NCBI GenBank assembly: GCA_000752675.2
Contig: LM994627.1
Span: 615,815 to 679,814, forward strand
Length of the DNA: 64,000 bases
From: a bacterium OL-1
GTDB lineage: Bacteria; Actinomycetota; Coriobacteriia; Coriobacteriales; Atopobiaceae
Direction of reading: 5' to 3'
The stretch's first letter is position 1, and each line of letters begins with the position of its first letter. Of the stretch, positions 44,300 to 53,160 are shown one piece after another. The notes under the pieces are model-generated. The model saw only the letters and a program-made list of their open reading frames with translations. It did not search any database and was not told the origin of the DNA. The position numbers were made by a program, and so were the translations under genes.

Positions 44300-45057
44300 G
44301 GCTCTTCGACGCACACGTTCACCTAGACTTCTACGAAAATGCGCAGCAGGTAGCGACACAGGCTCAGGAGCTTGGGCTCTCGCTTCTCGCCTGTACCGTG
44401 ACGCCCGCTGGCTACCTTCGTGCGACGCAGGAGCTTGCTGGCACGAGGGGCGTCCATCTCGCTGCCGGCGCCCACCCCTGGTGGGTGGCAGACGGTCGCG
44501 TGGGCGAGAAGGACGTCGATGCACTGGTCTCCATATTGCCTGACCTGCGCTTCATTGGTGAGGTTGGCCTGGACTTCTCGCCAGCGCATGTGGGTGAGAG
44601 CACGCAGCGCGTTCAGGTTTCGTCCTTCGAGCGAATTATGCGCGCCTGCTCCGAGACGAGCGACCCCGCGTGCCCAAAGGTGGTGTCAATCCACTCTGTG
44701 CGCTCGGCAGACGTAGTGCTCGACGTGCTGGAGCGCACGGGCGCCGTCAGGTCCTGCCGTTGTATATTCCACTGGTTCTCCGGAAGGCCAGAGGAGCTGT
44801 GGCGCGCTGCCCGCATGGGCTGTTACTTCTCGTTTGGTGAGCACTCCCTTGCGACAAGGCGCGGGCGCGAGTACGTTCGCGAGGTGCCCGCAGAGCTCTT
44901 GCTCACCGAGACGGACCTCCCTGCGGGCGAGAACGTACTGGGCACCGCAGAGGAGATTGCCTCCTCGCTCGAACGCGCAATCGCAAAGGCGTCCGAGGTG
45001 CGCGGCGAAGACGTGGGAGCACTTGCGCGCTCCAACGCTGCCGCCCTTCTCGCATGA
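44296..45057 (+). CDS. tatD: TatD-family metal-dependent hydrolase
   Basis: 253 aa. The amidohydrolase-type start FDAHVHLDFY (HxH metal ligands), AGAHPWW, IGEVGLDFS, the later FHWFSG and LLTETDLP are the TatD family ligands in order. Family members are 3'-5' DNA/RNA exonucleases or D-aminoacyl-type deacylase-like hydrolases; this one is somewhat divergent. The start overlaps the tcdA stop by four bases. The TGA stop lies in the first arm of a copy of the 31-bp palindrome. Confidence 0.85.
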   Translation: MRLFDAHVHLDFYENAQQVATQAQELGLSLLACTVTPAGYLRATQELAGTRGVHLAAGAHPWWVADGRVGEKDVDALVSILPDLRFIGEVGLDFSPAHVGESTQRVQVSSFERIMRACSETSDPACPKVVSIHSVRSADVVLDVLERTGAVRSCRCIFHWFSGRPEELWRAARMGCYFSFGEHSLATRRGREYVREVPAELLLTETDLPAGENVLGTAEEIASSLERAIAKASEVRGEDVGALARSNAAALLA

Positions 45058-45084
45058 GACAAAGGGAAACTCCCTTTGTTCCAA
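45054..45084. repeat. 31-bp palindromic repeat, copy 4 (decayed right arm)
   Basis: ATGAGACAAAGGGA followed by AAC and TCCCTTTGT, then the right arm diverges. The tatD stop codon is inside the left arm. Likely also a terminator for tcdA-tatD. Confidence 0.75.
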
Positions 45085-45251
45085 ATGGGCCTTTGGCGGG
45101 GACGAGCGGGCGAACGGAGCGCGGCTCGCGCGTCATGGTAGAGTCATACAGTGCTGTTTTGGCACGCAGACACGGGCATCCTACAGGGAGCAGCCAGACG
45201 ATGATCTCAAAGAGCGGAACACCTGCCACCCAGCAGACGCAGAGGGGGACC

Positions 45252-46325
45252 ATGCTGGCCACCTCGTCACGAGAGCTGTCGCTTGACCTTAACGACGTCG
45301 TTCTCGTCTTTGCCTGCAACGAGCTCTTTGTCCCCTACCTCTCGGTAGCGCTTCAGTCCATCCTGGTGAATGCCTCCCCCAACCGCCACTACGACATTGT
45401 GGTGCTCACACGCGACATCACGCCCAAGAGCATGATCACGCTCACACAGCAGGCATCCAAGTACCACGTTGGGCTGGGCTTTTTGGACGTTGACGCTGCC
45501 CTTGGGGACATTAGGCTCCCCCACCACGGCCACTTTAGGCCCGAGACGTACTTCCGTCTTCTGGCACCAACGCTTCTCGACAACGTCGAGAAGGCTATCT
45601 ACCTGGACTCTGATATCGTGGTGTGTGCAGACGTGGCGGAGCTCTTCGACACGGACGTCACAGGTTACCTGCTGGCGGCCACGCGCGACGCGGATACCAT
45701 CGGCCAGATTGACGGCTATGACCCCACGGTCTACTCGTACCTCAAGGACCAGCTGGGCATGTCCGAGCCGCACGACTACTTCCAGGCAGGCGTGCTCCTC
45801 ATGAATCTTGAGAAGTTCCGTCAGACCATCACAGCCGAGGAGCTGCTCGACATTGCTACGGAGCGCACATGGCGTTGGCTTGACCAAGACGTCCTCAACA
45901 AGGTGGTGGACGGTCACTACCGGCGGGTTCACATGAAGTGGAACTACCTTGTTGACTGGCAGTACATGCGACGCACCCACATTGTGGCGCAGGCACCCAA
46001 GGACGTTCAGGACGAGTACGACGAGGCCAGGCGCGACTATCGCATTGTCCACTACGCAGGACCCGACAACAGGCCCTGGCTCTACCCAGACTCCGACCTC
46101 GCTGGTCTCTTCTGGCAGTATGCTGCAGGCTCCCCCTACCTTGAGTACCTGCGAGGCCAGCTTGAGAAGTCGCGCAGCACCGTCGACGGAATGGCGCGCC
46201 GCATAAAGGCCGTTGCCATCTATCGCGGCATCATGCACGCCTTCGACTACACCTGCCCAGCAGGGACCAAGCGGCGCCAGAAGTTCATCGAGTACTACGA
46301 GCGCTTTGGCGGTTCAGTGGGCTAA
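45252..46325 (+). CDS. Glycosyltransferase family 8 protein
   Basis: 357 aa. The GT8 plan is clear: an N-terminal nucleotide-sugar strand (VVLVFACNELFVPYLSVALQ), FRPETYFRLLAPTLL, the DxD metal motif in AIYLDSDIVV, QAGVLLMNLEKFR, LDQDVLN, and the closing IVHYAGPDNRPW. Such enzymes add glucose or galactose from the UDP-sugar to cell-surface polysaccharide, teichoic acid or glycoprotein; the acceptor is unknown. The start is uncertain: ATG at 45252 (GAGGGG just upstream) or ATG at 45201 (GGGAG at ten bases). It stands alone with its own terminator. Confidence 0.9.
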   Translation: MLATSSRELSLDLNDVVLVFACNELFVPYLSVALQSILVNASPNRHYDIVVLTRDITPKSMITLTQQASKYHVGLGFLDVDAALGDIRLPHHGHFRPETYFRLLAPTLLDNVEKAIYLDSDIVVCADVAELFDTDVTGYLLAATRDADTIGQIDGYDPTVYSYLKDQLGMSEPHDYFQAGVLLMNLEKFRQTITAEELLDIATERTWRWLDQDVLNKVVDGHYRRVHMKWNYLVDWQYMRRTHIVAQAPKDVQDEYDEARRDYRIVHYAGPDNRPWLYPDSDLAGLFWQYAAGSPYLEYLRGQLEKSRSTVDGMARRIKAVAIYRGIMHAFDYTCPAGTKRRQKFIEYYERFGGSVG

Positions 46326-46356
46326 AGCTGCCGCAACGATGGTGTCCAACAAGATG

Positions 46357-46387
46357 AGAGGCGGAGACCGTTTTGGCCTCCGCCTCT
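46357..46387 (+). terminator. Terminator of the GT8 gene
   Basis: Perfect ten-base-pair stem (AGAGGCGGAG at 46357-46366 with 46378-46387) and an 11-base loop, followed by ATTGGTT. It lies 31 bp after the stop. Confidence 0.75.
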
Positions 46388-46432
46388 ATTGGTTACAAAC
46401 AAAACAACAAATGCAATGGTCATCCGCACTTG

Positions 46433-47206
46433 CTACATCGAAGGTGGCTTGCAGTCCTTGCAGGGGGTGTAGTTCCTACGAACCGCTTCCGCAAGCGTCA
46501 TTGAACGCGTCCGCTTTCCCGAAGTTGAAGGACAGCTTTGACGGTGATAGCGCTTGCCGCTAGCCGTCACATAAACGGTATAGGTATTCGGGTCGACCGT
46601 GTCAGAGTTTGTTCCGGAATTGGTGGAGCCACCATTTCCCGGATTGGGATTCGAAGGAGTGGGGTCTGTCTCGGAAATAGCACCTTCACCCGAGCCGGCA
46701 CGGATGGCGAAGAATGCCAAGCCCTCCTGCTGCCAACCGATAGCCCCAAGATTGTCGTACTCGCTCTCGGAAGTCGAAAAGAGGTGCGTTCCACAGGTCA
46801 GCCAGGGATTGTACAGCCGGTACACAGGAACGCCCTCACCTTGGAGGGAGCAAAATATAGGACCCTCGCCTCTCCAGCCAAGAGTCTGCAGGTACTGGTA
46901 CTCCGACGAATCCTTTGTATAGTGATGGTCGCCCGAATAGGGGTTGTACAAACGGTACACCGGGTCTCCCTCGGTAGGCGACACCCACGCCTCACCCTCG
47001 CCCCTCCAACCGATGGTGGGCAGGTAACGGTACTCGTCGACGTTGGTGGTATAAAGATGTTCCCCGCTCCACTTGTTGTAAAGACGGTAAACAGGAAGCT
47101 CTCCCGCAAAAGCAACGGATGGCACGCATATAAAAGCTGCTACCAATAGCGCAAACATCCATACCCGCGAAGGCCTCGCCCATCTGTTTGGCTTGGAGAC
47201 TCGCAT
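46433..47206 (-). CDS. Secreted DUF5648-repeat protein with a C-terminal His/Cys motif
   Basis: 257 aa. Signal peptide at residues about 15-35 (MFALLVAAFICVPSVAFAG). Three roughly 42-residue repeats follow, each built on VYRLYNxxSGxHxYT ... E ... L ... GWxxEG, the DUF5648-type module of surface proteins. A Pro/Asn/Gly/Ser linker leads to a C-terminal domain with GKRYHRQSCPS ... TPCKDCKP, a His-Cys-Cys-Cys set that could bind metal. It is likely a cell-wall or secreted protein; its role is unknown. The neighbouring subtilisin carries the same repeat at its C-terminus. AGGAAG precedes the ATG at 47206. Confidence 0.8.
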   Translation of the reverse strand: MRVSKPNRWARPSRVWMFALLVAAFICVPSVAFAGELPVYRLYNKWSGEHLYTTNVDEYRYLPTIGWRGEGEAWVSPTEGDPVYRLYNPYSGDHHYTKDSSEYQYLQTLGWRGEGPIFCSLQGEGVPVYRLYNPWLTCGTHLFSTSESEYDNLGAIGWQQEGLAFFAIRAGSGEGAISETDPTPSNPNPGNGGSTNSGTNSDTVDPNTYTVYVTASGKRYHRQSCPSTSGKRTRSMTLAEAVRRNYTPCKDCKPPSM

Positions 47207-47368
47207 AGAACCACTTCCTATTCCATAATCAAACGTACAGTCACGCCCCACACAACCACATAAAGACAGATTAGTTTCAGGAGAACAAAGGTCATCCTGG
47301 GGTCCGGCAAACGGTCAATCTATTCCAGCGGAATGCACGGTCCTTAACCACACGGATATGGTTCAAAA

Positions 47369-47431
47369 GTCCCGCCCCCGTCACCTCGATGCAAATCTTT
47401 GGTGACTTGCATATAGGGGCGGGGGCGGGAC
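47369..47431 (-). terminator. Large terminator hairpin after the subtilisin gene
   Basis: Outer stem GTCCCGCCCCC (47369-47379) with its perfect complement (47421-47431), inner stems GTCACC/GGTGAC and ATGCAA/TTGCAT as alternatives. On the minus strand TTTTG follows. Confidence 0.8.
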
Positions 47432-47469
47432 ATCGCTACGTCGTCATAGCCGATATTTCAGAGAAGCTC

Positions 47470-49179
47470 TTATAAGCAATACCAGCCGATGCTCTCCTGG
47501 CTCCAGCCAATGCGGCCCAGGCTGTCGTACTCACCCCAACTCGTGGTGTAGTGGTGCGTACCCACAGTCACATAGGGGTTGAAGAGCCTGTAGACCGGCT
47601 TCCTGTCGGAGCTTTCTGCCGAGTAGAAGCCAACACCCTCCTGGTTCCAGCCAATGCGGCCCAGATTGTCGTACTCGCTCCAGCTCGTGGTGTAGTGGTG
47701 ATCTCCCGAATAAGGGTTATAGAGACGATAGACGGGGGTGTTCGAGGACTTGGGTGAATTCCAGGCAAGCCCTTCCTGCTTCCAGCCTATCCGAGCCAGG
47801 CTGTTGTACTCATCGAAGCTCTGGGTAAAGAGATGCTCGCCCGAGTACGGGTTGTAGAGACGGTAGGTGGTGATGGTCTCCGGCTGCGTGGGTTGTGACG
47901 GCTGGACGGGCTGAGAAGGCTGATCAGGCTGCTGCGCCTGGATGTTGAAGGTCGCGGTCACCGTGCCCGTGAAGTTGTTCTGGCCCGTGACGATAACCTT
48001 GCCCGTGCCCGCTCCGCTGTTGTTCTCATAGGAGACCGTGTAGTCCTGGTCCTGGCCCTTGGCGAGCGGCTTGCCGTTCCAGGTCACCGTGGGCTCGGGC
48101 TCCAGCGCGGACCCCGTGTACGTCTGGTCCGGGATGGCGGAGATGGTCGCCGTGGAGATGTCGGCGGGCGTGATGGTGTATGGGATGTTCAGCGTACCCT
48201 CATAGGTGTTGATGCCATGGACCGTGATGTTCTTGGTGCCAACGTTGGTGTGATCCTCGTCGTAGGTCGTGTAGTAGGAGGGATTGGATGCGTGGATGTC
48301 TTCCTTCTTGCGAAGTGAGGAAGTCTGCGACGAGTCAGCAAACAGCGTCACCGTAGGCTCGATGGGGTTCCCGGTATACGTGAAAGAAGACACCGGAAGC
48401 TTTGCGGTTGTCCCAGCAATATCCTTCTTGCCTACGATGTTGAACTTGATCTCGCGCGTGCCCGAATATGCACCTATTCCGGTAACGACAATGGTGGGAG
48501 GATTATCATCTGTGGCCGTCGCTTCCTTGGTGTTGTTCTTGTAAGACAGCGTGCAGTCAATTCCGGGAACGAGCGTATGACCAGAACGGTCAAACACGGT
48601 GGGAATCGGCCTTGCCTCACCATCGGCAAGGACCTGGTCTGGCACATAGTTATTCATCGCATTGTAGTTTTTTGAACTGTCGATCTTTGATGTTCTGGCG
48701 CTCGTGGTATACGAGCCCGTGAACACGCCGATTCCCTGGAATGTCGCCGCCACATTCCCGCTCTCGTCGGGACTGGAGTAAGTCACGCTATAGTCCTTGC
48801 CCTCAGCAAGCGTATAGGAAGCGCTTGTGTATGTCTGAGTTTGCCTGCTAGACACAAAATGGTAGACGGAGGAAGAGTTCTCATTGGATCTCGCGTTGTA
48901 ATAGGAGTTGAAATAAAGACTCCCGCTAGGCGAGTATGAGGATGCCGAGTCAGCCGTGCTAAAGTCAATCGGCGAATCGACAATGAGGTAGTTAACGGTC
49001 TTTGCACCCGTGAAGGAGCCTATGCCGGTAATGGTAAGCGTGGCGATTCCCGTCGAGGTGTTGTTTGCATAGGAGATCGTATAGTCCTTATCGCGCACGA
49101 GCTGCAACCCGGTTCCATAGGAGACAACGGGATCTGGGGTGACGGTTGTGCCAGATGAGACCTGGAGCTGGGGGAAATG
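47470..49179 (-). CDS. C-terminal part of a frameshifted secreted subtilisin: Ig-like and DUF5648 repeats
   Basis: The frame has no own start or ribosome site; a stop codon (49180-49182) lies just upstream, inside the subtilisin gene. It holds four Ig-like/MBG-type repeats (for example DKDYTISYANNTSTG ... ITGIGSFTG, then QDYTVSYENNSGAGTG ... VTGQNNFTG), a Gln/Pro linker, and three DUF5648-type repeats (YRLYNPYSGEHLFT ... GWKQEG). If one base is added at the run of five G (plus strand 49170-49174), this reads on from the subtilisin as one protein of about 1,130 residues. The repeats are probably for cell-surface or substrate binding. Confidence 0.75.
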   Translation of the reverse strand, partial: HFPQLQVSSGTTVTPDPVVSYGTGLQLVRDKDYTISYANNTSTGIATLTITGIGSFTGAKTVNYLIVDSPIDFSTADSASSYSPSGSLYFNSYYNARSNENSSSVYHFVSSRQTQTYTSASYTLAEGKDYSVTYSSPDESGNVAATFQGIGVFTGSYTTSARTSKIDSSKNYNAMNNYVPDQVLADGEARPIPTVFDRSGHTLVPGIDCTLSYKNNTKEATATDDNPPTIVVTGIGAYSGTREIKFNIVGKKDIAGTTAKLPVSSFTYTGNPIEPTVTLFADSSQTSSLRKKEDIHASNPSYYTTYDEDHTNVGTKNITVHGINTYEGTLNIPYTITPADISTATISAIPDQTYTGSALEPEPTVTWNGKPLAKGQDQDYTVSYENNSGAGTGKVIVTGQNNFTGTVTATFNIQAQQPDQPSQPVQPSQPTQPETITTYRLYNPYSGEHLFTQSFDEYNSLARIGWKQEGLAWNSPKSSNTPVYRLYNPYSGDHHYTTSWSEYDNLGRIGWNQEGVGFYSAESSDRKPVYRLFNPYVTVGTHHYTTSWGEYDSLGRIGWSQESIGWYCL

Positions 49180-50882
49180 CTATCCAAAGTGGCGTTGTCG
49201 AGGGACTTTTGCGTACCGGTAACCACGCTTACGGCACGATGAGTATTCACGCAGCCATAACCGGTCTTGGCGTCCCAGCCCTTGTCGTCCAAATCGGTTG
49301 CGGTCTGGTAGAGGATGTCGATAGCCCGCTGCGGGGTGAGGCTGGAATCGGCTGCGAACTCAAGACTGAGCACGCCGGCAACATACGGAGACGCCATCGA
49401 GGTGCCGCTCAGGTGAGTGTAGCCGGAATCCGAATCGTAGTATGTGCTGTAAATCCAGTTACCCGGGGCGCTGATGTTCTTGTTCGTAGTGCCTTTCGTC
49501 TCCGAGGAGGTGCAGTAATTCGAATCTCCTGAGAGATCGACCTCATCCTGAGATGTGATGAGATTCATCACACCGACGATGGGAACGTTAAGGTTCACCG
49601 GGAAGGACTTGTACGGAAGCAGTGCCTTTCCATCACCGAGGTCATTAGGGGAGCCATTGGCGTTGCCCGCGCAAACAACGGTCACGATGCCCTGGTCGTA
49701 GGCACTCTGAATCCGCCCTTCGAGGAGCTTATCGTAGGCATCCTCGTCAGCGTTTGGCCAGTCATCGCTGCGCCCGCCTTGGATGCTTATGTTCACGACG
49801 CGGATCTTGTCCTTGTCCTTATTGGAAATAACGTAGTCATAGCCCGTTACAAGGTCATCGGTATAGCAGCTACCAACATGCTTGTAGGAGCTGTCATCAG
49901 CCTTGATGTCATACGAAGGGAACACCTTGACTGCCACAATGCCGGCGTTGTAGGACACACCGTCAACGCCCTTGCCGTTGTCAGCCTCCGCGACGACGAT
50001 GCCTGCAACGTGCGTACCATGTCCGCTGATGTCAGTCACGTCCTTGACGTCACCCGAGAGATGATTATCCGCGTTGCCAACAGTTGCGTCGTATGTATCG
50101 ACGATGTTGTCCTTGAGGTCCTCGTGCGTCACGCGACAGCCGGTGTCGAGAATGGCAACGGAGACCGCCTTGTTGGTCTTCACGATGTTCCAGGCGCTGT
50201 CGACATTCGTTGCAAAGTCGACAAACGAATTGAGTGTGCCGACGTCAGCCTCGGCATCAGTCGTACCCTCATAAGCCGCAGAAGCAGCCTGTCCAGTTGC
50301 GCTAGCCTCGCCACCACTTCCCTCGTCTCCATCATCTGCAATGGTACAAGCAAAGTTGGGCTGAGAGGAGAGACCGGCCTCATCGAGCTGCTTGACAGCA
50401 TCCTCCACGAATACGCCCTCGGCCGTGTTAACGCGCACAAAGCCTCGGGAAAGGTCTTGGTCGCTCACGTCCTTGGTCGTAACGCCCTCCGCGTTCGCAA
50501 GCTTCTGTGCGACGTCCTCGGCAGTCGCGCCGGGATCAACGCTGAGAAGGACCACGCCCTGCTCGTACGGCTCGGACACCGTTGGGGTATCACTACCACC
50601 AGACGTCGCGGCAGGTTGGACCTCGGTAGAGTCCGTCTTGGATTCGCCAACAACAGCCTGGTCGGTTGGCGTGTTCTCATCAATAGCGTCTGCTCTCTGC
50701 TCGTCAGTCTGTTGCTCATTCGAGACGATATCGGACGAGGAGGCCACAAATGACGACCCCGGTAGCAACCAGGCCACCGTGGCAACAAGGACCACCGCTG
50801 CGGCAGCAATGACCGCAGCCCACATGCCACGTGGATTCTTGCCGCCGCCCGACGGCTTGCTGTTCTTGCTCGGAGATCTCAT
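49020..50882 (-). CDS. Secreted/membrane-anchored S8 (subtilisin-like) serine protease, N-terminal part of a frameshifted gene
   Basis: 620 aa as read. Residues about 20-42 form a signal anchor ([21 protein letters not shown]). A Ser/Thr/Asp-rich stalk follows, then an I9-like propeptide (about 105-180) and the S8 domain (about 225-560). The triad is complete: D246 in AILDTGC, H288 in SGHGTHVAG, S495 in SGTSMASPY. From about residue 565 (ISPSSRSHL) the reading is out of phase and nonsense to the stop at 49020. The proper continuation is in the next frame. The ATG has GAGGAG nine bases upstream. Confidence 0.85.
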   Translation of the reverse strand: MRSPSKNSKPSGGGKNPRGMWAAVIAAAAVVLVATVAWLLPGSSFVASSSDIVSNEQQTDEQRADAIDENTPTDQAVVGESKTDSTEVQPAATSGGSDTPTVSEPYEQGVVLLSVDPGATAEDVAQKLANAEGVTTKDVSDQDLSRGFVRVNTAEGVFVEDAVKQLDEAGLSSQPNFACTIADDGDEGSGGEASATGQAASAAYEGTTDAEADVGTLNSFVDFATNVDSAWNIVKTNKAVSVAILDTGCRVTHEDLKDNIVDTYDATVGNADNHLSGDVKDVTDISGHGTHVAGIVVAEADNGKGVDGVSYNAGIVAVKVFPSYDIKADDSSYKHVGSCYTDDLVTGYDYVISNKDKDKIRVVNISIQGGRSDDWPNADEDAYDKLLEGRIQSAYDQGIVTVVCAGNANGSPNDLGDGKALLPYKSFPVNLNVPIVGVMNLITSQDEVDLSGDSNYCTSSETKGTTNKNISAPGNWIYSTYYDSDSGYTHLSGTSMASPYVAGVLSLEFAADSSLTPQRAIDILYQTATDLDDKGWDAKTGYGCVNTHRAVSVVTGTQKSLDNATLDSISPSSRSHLAQPSPQIPLSPMEPGCSSCAIRTIRSPMQTTPRRESPRLPLPA

Positions 50883-51027
50883 GCTATCGCGCTCCTCTGC
50901 CAGGCTCCGTACAAAATGCTAGATTTTGATGAAGTGTAGCTTTACGCAAGGTATGTGAGTGTCAGCCAATCGACAAGACGCGACGAGCTAACTATGGGCT
51001 AACAGTCAAGGCAACAGCTCTAAACAT

Positions 51028-51063
51028 AAAAAACGGCCGCGCCCGGACATCCGGACGCGGCCG
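51028..51063 (-). terminator. clpX terminator
   Basis: 14-pair stem with one mismatch (51034-51047 with 51050-51063), two-base loop, and TTTTTT on the minus strand. It lies 30 bp after the clpX stop. Confidence 0.92.
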
Positions 51064-51093
51064 CAGCTTGAGCAACCAAGCTGTGATGCAAGC

Positions 51094-52419
51094 CTAGCTC
51101 GCGCGATGCTTGGGCAGTAGCGACTCCTGCCGTACCACCTCGGGCTTCTCGGTGCCTCCCACGCACTCCTTGGTAACGATGACCTTGGTGATGTCGAGGT
51201 CGCTCGGGAGATCGAACATCGTGGACTGAAGCGTTGACTCGCAGATGGCGCGCAGGCCGCGGGCACCTGTGCCACGGGCAATGGCCTGGCGGGCAATCTC
51301 GTTCAGGGCGTCGGGCGTAAACTCCAGGTCCACACCCTCGATCTCGAAGAGGCGCCGATACTGCTTGACCAGCGCGTTCTTTGGCCTGGTGAGAATGTCC
51401 ACGAGGTCTGCCTCCTTGAGCTCCCTCGTGGAGGTGATCACCGGGATGCGGCCGATGAACTCGGGAATCATGCCAAACTTGTGCAGGTCCTGGGGCATGA
51501 CCTGCTCCATGAGCTCGTCCTCGTCCTGGTCGACGTTCTTGCCAAGCTCGGCGTTGAAGCCAACGCCCTTCTTGCCAATGCGGTCGGCAACAATCTTGTC
51601 GAGGCCCACGAAGGCACCACCGCAGATGAACAGGATGTTGGTGGTGTCGATGTGGATGAGCTCCTGCTGGGGGTGCTTGCGTCCGCCCTGCGGGGGGACG
51701 CTCGCCTCGGTGCCCTCGAGGATCTTGAGAAGCGCCTGCTGCACGCCCTCGCCGGAGACGTCGCGCGTAATTGAGAGGTTCTCGGCCTTACGCGCAATCT
51801 TGTCGATCTCATCGATGTAGACAATGCCAAGCTCGGCGCGGGAGACGTCGCCGTCAGCCGCGGTAATGAGCTTGAGCAGGATGTTCTCCACGTCCTCGCC
51901 CACATAGCCGGCCTCGGTGAGGGTGGTGGCGTCGGCGATGGCGAAGGGCACCTCAAGGAAGCGGGCAAGCGTCTGCGCAAGCAGCGTCTTGCCGGTACCG
52001 GTGGGGCCAAGGAGCAGGATGTTGCTCTTGGCTATCTCCACCTCTTCCTCACCCTCGGGGACCTCGTCGTTGCCCGAGAGGATGCGGCGGTAGTGGTTGT
52101 AGACGGCCACGCTCATGGCGCGCTTTGCCGCCTCCTGGCCAATCACGTACTGCGAGAGCTCGTCATAGATCTCGTGCGGGGTGGGCAGCTCCTTGAGCGA
52201 AAGCGGGGACTCCTCGTCCACGTCGTCTTCCTCCGCAGCGGTGCCATCCGCCTCCTCGATCATCTGAGAGCACGCACGCACGCACTCGTCGCAGATGTAG
52301 ACCCCGCCGGGACCCTGGATGAGCTTGCTCACCTGGCTGCGGCTCTTGCCGCAGAACGAGCAGTGCATCTCGTTGTCGCCGTACAAGCGTCCGTTTCCGT
52401 TGTCGCGGTCCTGAGCCAT
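51094..52419 (-). CDS. clpX: ATP-dependent Clp protease ATP-binding subunit ClpX
   Basis: 441 aa. The N-terminal zinc finger (CSFCGKSR ... CDEC) is followed by the AAA+ core: Walker [14 protein letters not shown], Walker [14 protein letters not shown], and the pore and loop regions. The IGF-type ClpP docking loop is present as part of EFIGRIPVI and the [16 protein letters not shown] region. It unfolds tagged proteins and feeds them to ClpP. It starts four bases after the clpP stop; AGGAG lies seven bases before ATG. The tig-clpP-clpX order is typical for bacteria. Confidence 0.97.
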   Translation of the reverse strand: MAQDRDNGNGRLYGDNEMHCSFCGKSRSQVSKLIQGPGGVYICDECVRACSQMIEEADGTAAEEDDVDEESPLSLKELPTPHEIYDELSQYVIGQEAAKRAMSVAVYNHYRRILSGNDEVPEGEEEVEIAKSNILLLGPTGTGKTLLAQTLARFLEVPFAIADATTLTEAGYVGEDVENILLKLITAADGDVSRAELGIVYIDEIDKIARKAENLSITRDVSGEGVQQALLKILEGTEASVPPQGGRKHPQQELIHIDTTNILFICGGAFVGLDKIVADRIGKKGVGFNAELGKNVDQDEDELMEQVMPQDLHKFGMIPEFIGRIPVITSTRELKEADLVDILTRPKNALVKQYRRLFEIEGVDLEFTPDALNEIARQAIARGTGARGLRAICESTLQSTMFDLPSDLDITKVIVTKECVGGTEKPEVVRQESLLPKHRAS

Positions 52420-52422
52420 GCG

Positions 52423-53043
52423 CTACTCCTGCTTACCCTGGTCGTTGCGGTTGGTGATGACCTTGTCGACAAGGCCGTAGGCCTGCGCCTCGCTTGCGCG
52501 CATGTAGTTGTCGCGCTCGGTGTCGGCGTTGATCTTCTCGATGGGCTGGCCGGTGGCGTCAGCAAGCATCTGGTTGAGGTGCTCGCGAATCCACTTGGTC
52601 TCGTCAGCCACGATTTGGATGTCGGTCTGCTGACCCTGGACGCCAGAGCTGGGCTGGTGGATGAGAATCATCGAGTTGGGCAGCGCAAGGCGCTTGCCCT
52701 TGGTGCCGCTGGCGAGAATGGCTGCGCCCATGGAAGCCGCCATGCCCACGCAGATGGTGGAGACGTCGGGCTTGATGAAGTTCATCGTATCGATGATGCC
52801 CAGGCCGGCGTAGACGTCACCGCCAGGAGAGTCGATGTAAAGCGAAATGTCCTTGTCAGGATCCTGGCTCTCCAGGTGCAGGAGCTGCGCGATCACCAGG
52901 TTGGCGGAGTCGCGCGTGACCTCCTCGCCGAGGAAGACAATGCGGTCGTTGAGCAGGCGCGAGTAGATGTCGTAGCTACGCTCGCCACGCGGGGTCTGCT
53001 CAACAACATACGGAATGAGCGGGATGTTCGTTGGGTTGTGCAT
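52423..53043 (-). CDS. clpP: ATP-dependent Clp protease proteolytic subunit ClpP
   Basis: 206 aa. The catalytic serine is in [16 protein letters not shown], the histidine in [11 protein letters not shown], and the aspartate further on ([10 protein letters not shown]). It forms the tetradecameric peptidase chamber. The N-terminus [20 protein letters not shown] is the family axial-loop region, and AAGGGAG precedes the ATG. It lies between tig and clpX, with a hairpin on the tig side. Confidence 0.97.
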   Translation of the reverse strand: MHNPTNIPLIPYVVEQTPRGERSYDIYSRLLNDRIVFLGEEVTRDSANLVIAQLLHLESQDPDKDISLYIDSPGGDVYAGLGIIDTMNFIKPDVSTICVGMAASMGAAILASGTKGKRLALPNSMILIHQPSSGVQGQQTDIQIVADETKWIREHLNQMLADATGQPIEKINADTERDNYMRASEAQAYGLVDKVITNRNDQGKQE

Positions 53044-53082
53044 GATGCTCCCTTCAGGAATAGTTTGTGTTCCGTTCCAATG

Positions 53083-53112
53083 TGCCCCGAATGGCTTGCG
53101 CCATCCGGGGCA
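53083..53112 (-). terminator. tig-clpP intercistronic hairpin
   Basis: 13-pair stem with one mismatch (TGCCCCGAATGGC at 53083-53095 with 53100-53112), loop TTGC. T-poor on the minus strand, so read-through into clpP is likely. Confidence 0.65.
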
Positions 53113-53160
53113 CGGCGTCAGTTCACAGGGTCTGCACCATTGGTTCTGGTAGCGCGAGGG

